Part shown: in pieces, positions 61,701 to 64,000 of the stretch | Numbering within the stretch: the stretch's first letter is position 1 | How the letters are laid out: each line of letters opens with the position of its first letter | Assembly: GCA_903835005.1 (NCBI GenBank) | Contig: CAILLK010000067.1 | Coordinates: 1 to 64,000 of the forward strand | From: an uncultured Bacteroidota bacterium | Lineage (GTDB): Bacteria; Bacteroidota; Bacteroidia; Chitinophagales; Chitinophagaceae | Reading direction: 5' to 3' | Length of the DNA stretch: 64,000 nucleotides | The notes under the pieces: model-generated | Told to the model about the DNA's origin: nothing | Databases searched by the model: none | What the model saw: the letters and a program-made list of their open reading frames with translations, nothing else | Made by a program: the position numbers and the translations under genes

Positions 61701-64000
61701 CATCCGCCGGTGCCGTTATAGTCGGATTCTGGTTATCAACTACAGTAATATTCTGTGTTGCTGTTGCAGTATTACCATTCACATCAGTTACTGTCCATGT
61801 TATAATATGTGTGCCAGCAGAATAAGTACCTGCATCATTATTGGTTATATTGGCCACGCCGCAATTATCTGCGGTAGTTGGTGTTCCAAGACTATAACCT
61901 GTAGCATTGCATGATCCGGTATTTGCATATACTGTCACATCTGCCGGAGCGGTAATAGTCGGATTCTGGTTATCAACCACAGTAATATTTTGTGTTGCAG
62001 TTGCAGTGTTGCCATTTATATCGGTTACAGTCCATGTTATGATATGTGCGCCAACAGAGTAGGTCCCTGCATCATTATTGGTAACACCTGCCACGCCGCA
62101 ATTATCTGCGGTAGTTGGTGTTCCAAGGCTATAACCTGTAGCATTGCATGATCCGGTATTTGCATATATTGTCACATCTGCCGGAGCGGTAATAGTCGGA
62201 TTCTGGTTATCAACCACAGTAATATTTTGTGTAGCAGTTGCAGTATTGCCGTTCACATCTGTTACAGTCCAGGTTATGATATGTGCGCCAACAGAATAAG
62301 TACCTGCATCATTATTGGTAACACTTGCCACACCGCAATTATCTGCGGTAGTCGGTGTTCCAAGGCTATAACCTGTAGCATTGCACGATCCGGTATTTGC
62401 ATATACTGTCATATCTGACGGAGCGGCAATTGTCGGAATTTGGTTGTCATTTACGGTTACTGTAAAAGTACAGGTTGCTGTTCCACAGGTATTGGTTGCA
62501 TTTACAGTTACTGTGGTTGTGCCAACAGGAAATGATGTTCCCGAATTCTGTGAATAACTGATTACTGGCGATGTGCCGCTTGCCGTCGCTGGTAAGTAGG
62601 TGGCAACTGCACCGCAATAACCCGCATCATTATTCACAGTTACATTGGCTGGGCAGGTTGTCATTACCGGAGTTGCACAATCAGGTTCAAATGTAATATT
62701 ATCTATTACTTGATCAGCTGTTACCGGGCTGAATGTATAGCTAGTTACCGGGGCAACACTGCTTCCGTTCACCGACAAGCTGGCTACGTGATAACCTGGA
62801 TTGGGTGTAAACGTAAACACTGGGGTTGTTCCTGAGCAGACCGTAACAGGGGGTATGGGAATTATAGTTCCGTTAGGTCCTAACGATGCTGATATAGTTA
62901 CCATTGGATTTACAGTAACTACTGATGTTGTTGATGTTGTTCCGCACGTATTACTAACTGTGTAGGTAATGTTAGTAGTGCCGGCTGTAACACCAGACAA
63001 TACACCAGTTGTGTCAACTGTGGCTACTGATGTTGAACTGGAAGTCCAGGTGCCATTTAATGCGGAATCAGTGAGATTCAGAGTGCCGCCTATGCATGCA
63101 AAGTCACCGGTACCAATTATTGTTGAGGCTGGCCGGTCCACCTTTAATGTGATATTGTTACTTGTGTCATAAAATGAGCTGGCGCATGCTGGTGTGATAT
63201 TAACTATATATCTATAGATGTCATTGTTTGAAGGTGCAGTTGGTGTATAGCTGCTGCTGCCACTGCCAATATTTACTCCGTTTTTTTGCCATTGGTAAGT
63301 GGCACTGCCACTCACTGACATAAATGACGAGAATGTAACCGGCGTTCCGGAGCAAATACTCGTCGGGCCGCTTATCGAATTATAAATACTTCCTTTCGAT
63401 GGTACAATCCTGATCCTCTTGTTATTTGCATCAGCAATAAAAAAATTACCAGAGTGGTCAACCGCGATTCCTGCGGGTATACTAAACTGGCAGCTTATTG
63501 CACTGCTGTAATCTCCGCTGAATCCGGAAGTACTCACACCTGCCGATTTACTGATAATTCCTGTAGCCAGGTTTATCTGCCTGATTACATTATTTGCCTG
63601 GTCAGATACATACAACAGGTTCGCACCATCATATGCCAGCCGGGCAGGTGTATGCATAGTTGCGTTTGTAGCTGGCCCGTCGTCACCACTGTTTCCTGCA
63701 GTGCCTGTACCTGCAATAGTAGTAATAATTCCGGTCGACGGCACGTATTTTCTTACTACATTATTTAATGCGTCTGTTATATAAACATTTCCCTGATTAT
63801 CCATTTTTACATCTCGGACCTGATTAAGTCCCGCATTTGTCGCAGGACCACCATCACCACTGTATGTCTGTGATCCTGTACCTGCAACTGTAGTAATAAT
63901 ACCTGTTGAATGGTTAATCATACGTATAGCGCTATTTCCCTGATCGGCTATATATATGTTTCCAGTGGTATCCGTGCAAATACCAAGTGGACTATAAAAT
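58702..64000 (-). CDS. Giant NHL/HYR/SprB-repeat T9SS surface protein, N terminus outside the window
   Basis: At least 1766 residues; the frame stays open to the window end, where it reads as another NHL repeat (GICTDTTGNIYIADQGN), so 63921 is not the true start. Order from the N terminus: about four NHL repeats; an Ig-like domain (TYQWQKNGVNIGSG); a BIG2-like unit; about seven or eight HYR repeats at about 61020-62690; three SprB repeats at about 60310-61020 (CNGTGYNTDGSIAATITGG); a PKD-like domain interrupted by a Cys/His-rich block (59923-60189); an unknown beta region; and a T9SS tail (LNIVPNPSSSGLVKIT, LVPGVYLM). It is probably a gliding or adhesion protein on the cell surface. Confidence 0.9.
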   Translation of the reverse strand, partial: FYSPLGICTDTTGNIYIADQGNSAIRMINHSTGIITTVAGTGSQTYSGDGGPATNAGLNQVRDVKMDNQGNVYITDALNNVVRKYVPSTGIITTIAGTGTAGNSGDDGPATNATMHTPARLAYDGANLLYVSDQANNVIRQINLATGIISKSAGVSTSGFSGDYSSAISCQFSIPAGIAVDHSGNFFIADANNKRIRIVPSKGSIYNSISGPTSICSGTPVTFSSFMSVSGSATYQWQKNGVNIGSGSSSYTPTAPSNNDIYRYIVNITPACASSFYDTSNNITLKVDRPASTIIGTGDFACIGGTLNLTDSALNGTWTSSSTSVATVDTTGVLSGVTAGTTNITYTVSNTCGTTSTTSVVTVNPMVTISASLGPNGTIIPIPPVTVCSGTTPVFTFTPNPGYHVASLSVNGSSVAPVTSYTFSPVTADQVIDNITFEPDCATPVMTTCPANVTVNNDAGYCGAVATYLPATASGTSPVISYSQNSGTSFPVGTTTVTVNATNTCGTATCTFTVTVNDNQIPTIAAPSDMTVYANTGSCNATGYSLGTPTTADNCGVASVTNNDAGTYSVGAHIITWTVTDVNGNTATATQNITVVDNQNPTITAPADVTIYANTGSCNATGYSLGTPTTADNCGVAGVTNNDAGTYSVGAHIITWTVTDINGNTATATQNITVVDNQNPTITAPADVTVYANTGSCNATGYSLGTPTTADNCGVANITNNDAGTYSAGTHIITWTVTDVNGNTATATQNITVVDNQNPTITAPADETVYTNSGCTATGVSTGSPVTGDNCSVAGVVNNHSSATYSLGTNVVTWSVTDGSGNTAAAIQTITVADNVNPTITAPANITVNNNPGSCNATISSLGTPVTADNCSVASVSNNHSSGTYPVGTTIVTWTVTDGSGNSATATQTVTVNDNQNPTITAPSNVTISGWCRAVSLPDAGATLGTPVTNDNCGVASVTNNAPSAFPVGTTIVTWTVTDIHGNTATATQNVTVTSGSLAVSATATNISCNSVNSGNHSNGSISTTVTGGTPTYSYIWSGGATVANPTGLSAATYSVSVTDAHSCSATSSATVGQPSALSVTATSVNVSCNTSNGGNHTNGSITTTVTGGTASYSYTWNGGATSANPLSLGIGTYSVTVTDAHSCTTTGSASVGQPSLLAISATATNVTCNGTGYNTDGSIAATITGGTSAYSCIWSSGSTSTNPTGLATGTYSVTVSDAHSCTVVSSATVGAPATVSSTITGSTNVLGNTTSTFSGPSGMTTYSWTITGGDHVCDVKCHHASGHVCGYGCDHYGVSCPSTCHHHSGHICDNEHTGDHHCNIYCHHNSGHICNSKCDHYGQSCTSACHHNAYHRCGHNHCGSATISGSETGSGISVANPCCATVYTITLTASNSGGCSSTSTKVVTVTPSAAITVYSGLYATGSGIHPGVTKTALASNLKVYNRNVVGARNFDQTNYATIWGSTSGLITNAVVSSPVSVTLGSAPVYQYTINVPAYGEYLIIGQSTVATTYYGGTSHVIYTGRRVGGYLTCDGLSFFYDDDDTSQIIACESDVTRYHQVVEDQTGKVTEADTHQEFGSLMLVITPVTLTFDDSLAYLPVVYESVEGDWSSSVTADPPYGFYATPSTALSTSVTDSVVSAVQFAVTDTGSEWTNTKLTHQIQHKGASRTAYSRPGMINNRTNKPTKLNIVPNPSSSGLVKITMADFEGKATICIYDVLGQKVAEQPINVISGASVSMDISTLVPGVYLMTAENSSGKASARLIKIGK
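59923..60189 (-). repeat. Cys/His-rich two-fold 45-residue repeat inside the PKD-like domain
   Basis: 89 residues with 15 Cys and 21 His. Seven Cys of the first half recur exactly 45 residues later in the second (positions 4, 8, 16, 20, 27, 31, 39 to 49, 53, 61, 65, 72, 76, 84). A shorter unit, CxxxCHHx3HxC, occurs four times. It sits between TYSWTITGG and SATISGSETG, which look continuous in a PKD-like domain, so it seems inserted. It could bind several metal ions. Confidence 0.8.
61630..62440 (-). repeat. Near-identical 237-bp tandem HYR repeats
   Basis: The DNA word atctgcggtag starts at 61867, 62104 and 62341, an exact 237-bp period (79 codons), with very few differences among the three units. 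Flanking HYR units are diverged. Confidence 0.88.

Noticed and set aside
61630-62440. CRISPR-like regular repeat
   Set aside because: The 237-bp units are direct, coding, near-identical over their whole length and have no spacers. They are HYR protein repeats.
63921-63921. Start codon of the giant T9SS protein at 63921
   Set aside because: The frame is open to the window end and the extra codons form a normal NHL repeat, so the real start lies outside.

Overview
The window is chromosomal DNA from a member of the Bacteroidota, most likely Chitinophagaceae-like. The evidence is four proteins with type IX secretion (T9SS) C-terminal sorting tails, a TonB-dependent receptor with an N-terminal carboxypeptidase-regulatory-like domain, SprB and HYR repeats, DUF4293, promoters of the TTTG-N20-TAnnTTTG class, and start sites with no visible Shine-Dalgarno sequence. 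Genus and species cannot be read from the sequence alone.

Layout. 1-1.0 kb: the 3' part of ssrA (tmRNA, tag GEYSYAMAA), two degenerate copies of its 3' end, and decayed DNA. 1-12.7 kb: central carbon metabolism and envelope sugars, namely acs, a WecA/TagO-type transferase, meaB, an O-antigen-ligase-like protein, pckA, a diheme cytochrome c and a fused beta-oxidation enzyme. 12.8-16.4 kb: alaS, with a HEPN/MNT toxin-antitoxin-like pair between alaS and a second, decayed copy of the alaS 5' end. 16.5-24.5 kb: an MBL-fold hydrolase, a CDF metal exporter, a cold-shock protein, a K+ channel, secreted proteins, and a BlaI repressor with a fused M56 peptidase/amidase. 24.5-26 kb: a TlpA-like thioredoxin pseudogene. 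26-35 kb: a Pif1-like helicase, then a run of minus-strand genes (NTF2-like, apaG, recX, mnmG, a PA-domain T9SS protein, nadA).

35 kb: a non-coding stretch with two perfect and several near-perfect DnaA boxes, 3.5-4 kb from two parS sites, one of which lies inside mnmG. Genes run mostly leftward to its left and mostly rightward between 39 and 46 kb. This is a candidate replication origin. 35.5-46.2 kb: DUF4293, an OMP, an RDD protein, aminopeptidase P, a TonB-dependent receptor operon, a PDZ protein, an ECF sigma factor followed by a membrane protease with an anti-sigma-like N terminus, tatC and rpiB. 46.2-64 kb: two large NHL-repeat T9SS proteins flanking housekeeping genes (two Nudix hydrolases, pirin, an NtrC-like regulator, queG, a YigZ-family protein, a LysE exporter) and surface or lipoproteins, two of them frameshifted. 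The second large protein runs off the window end and holds an unusual 89-residue block with 15 Cys and 21 His, built from two 45-residue repeats.

Working together: acs, the fused hydroxyacyl-CoA dehydrogenase/hydratase, meaB and pckA suggest growth on acetate, fatty acids and propionyl-CoA with gluconeogenesis. The many secreted and surface proteins fit a T9SS-bearing, possibly gliding or adhesive lifestyle. Three genes carry frameshifts or a stop; these may be real decay or assembly errors.
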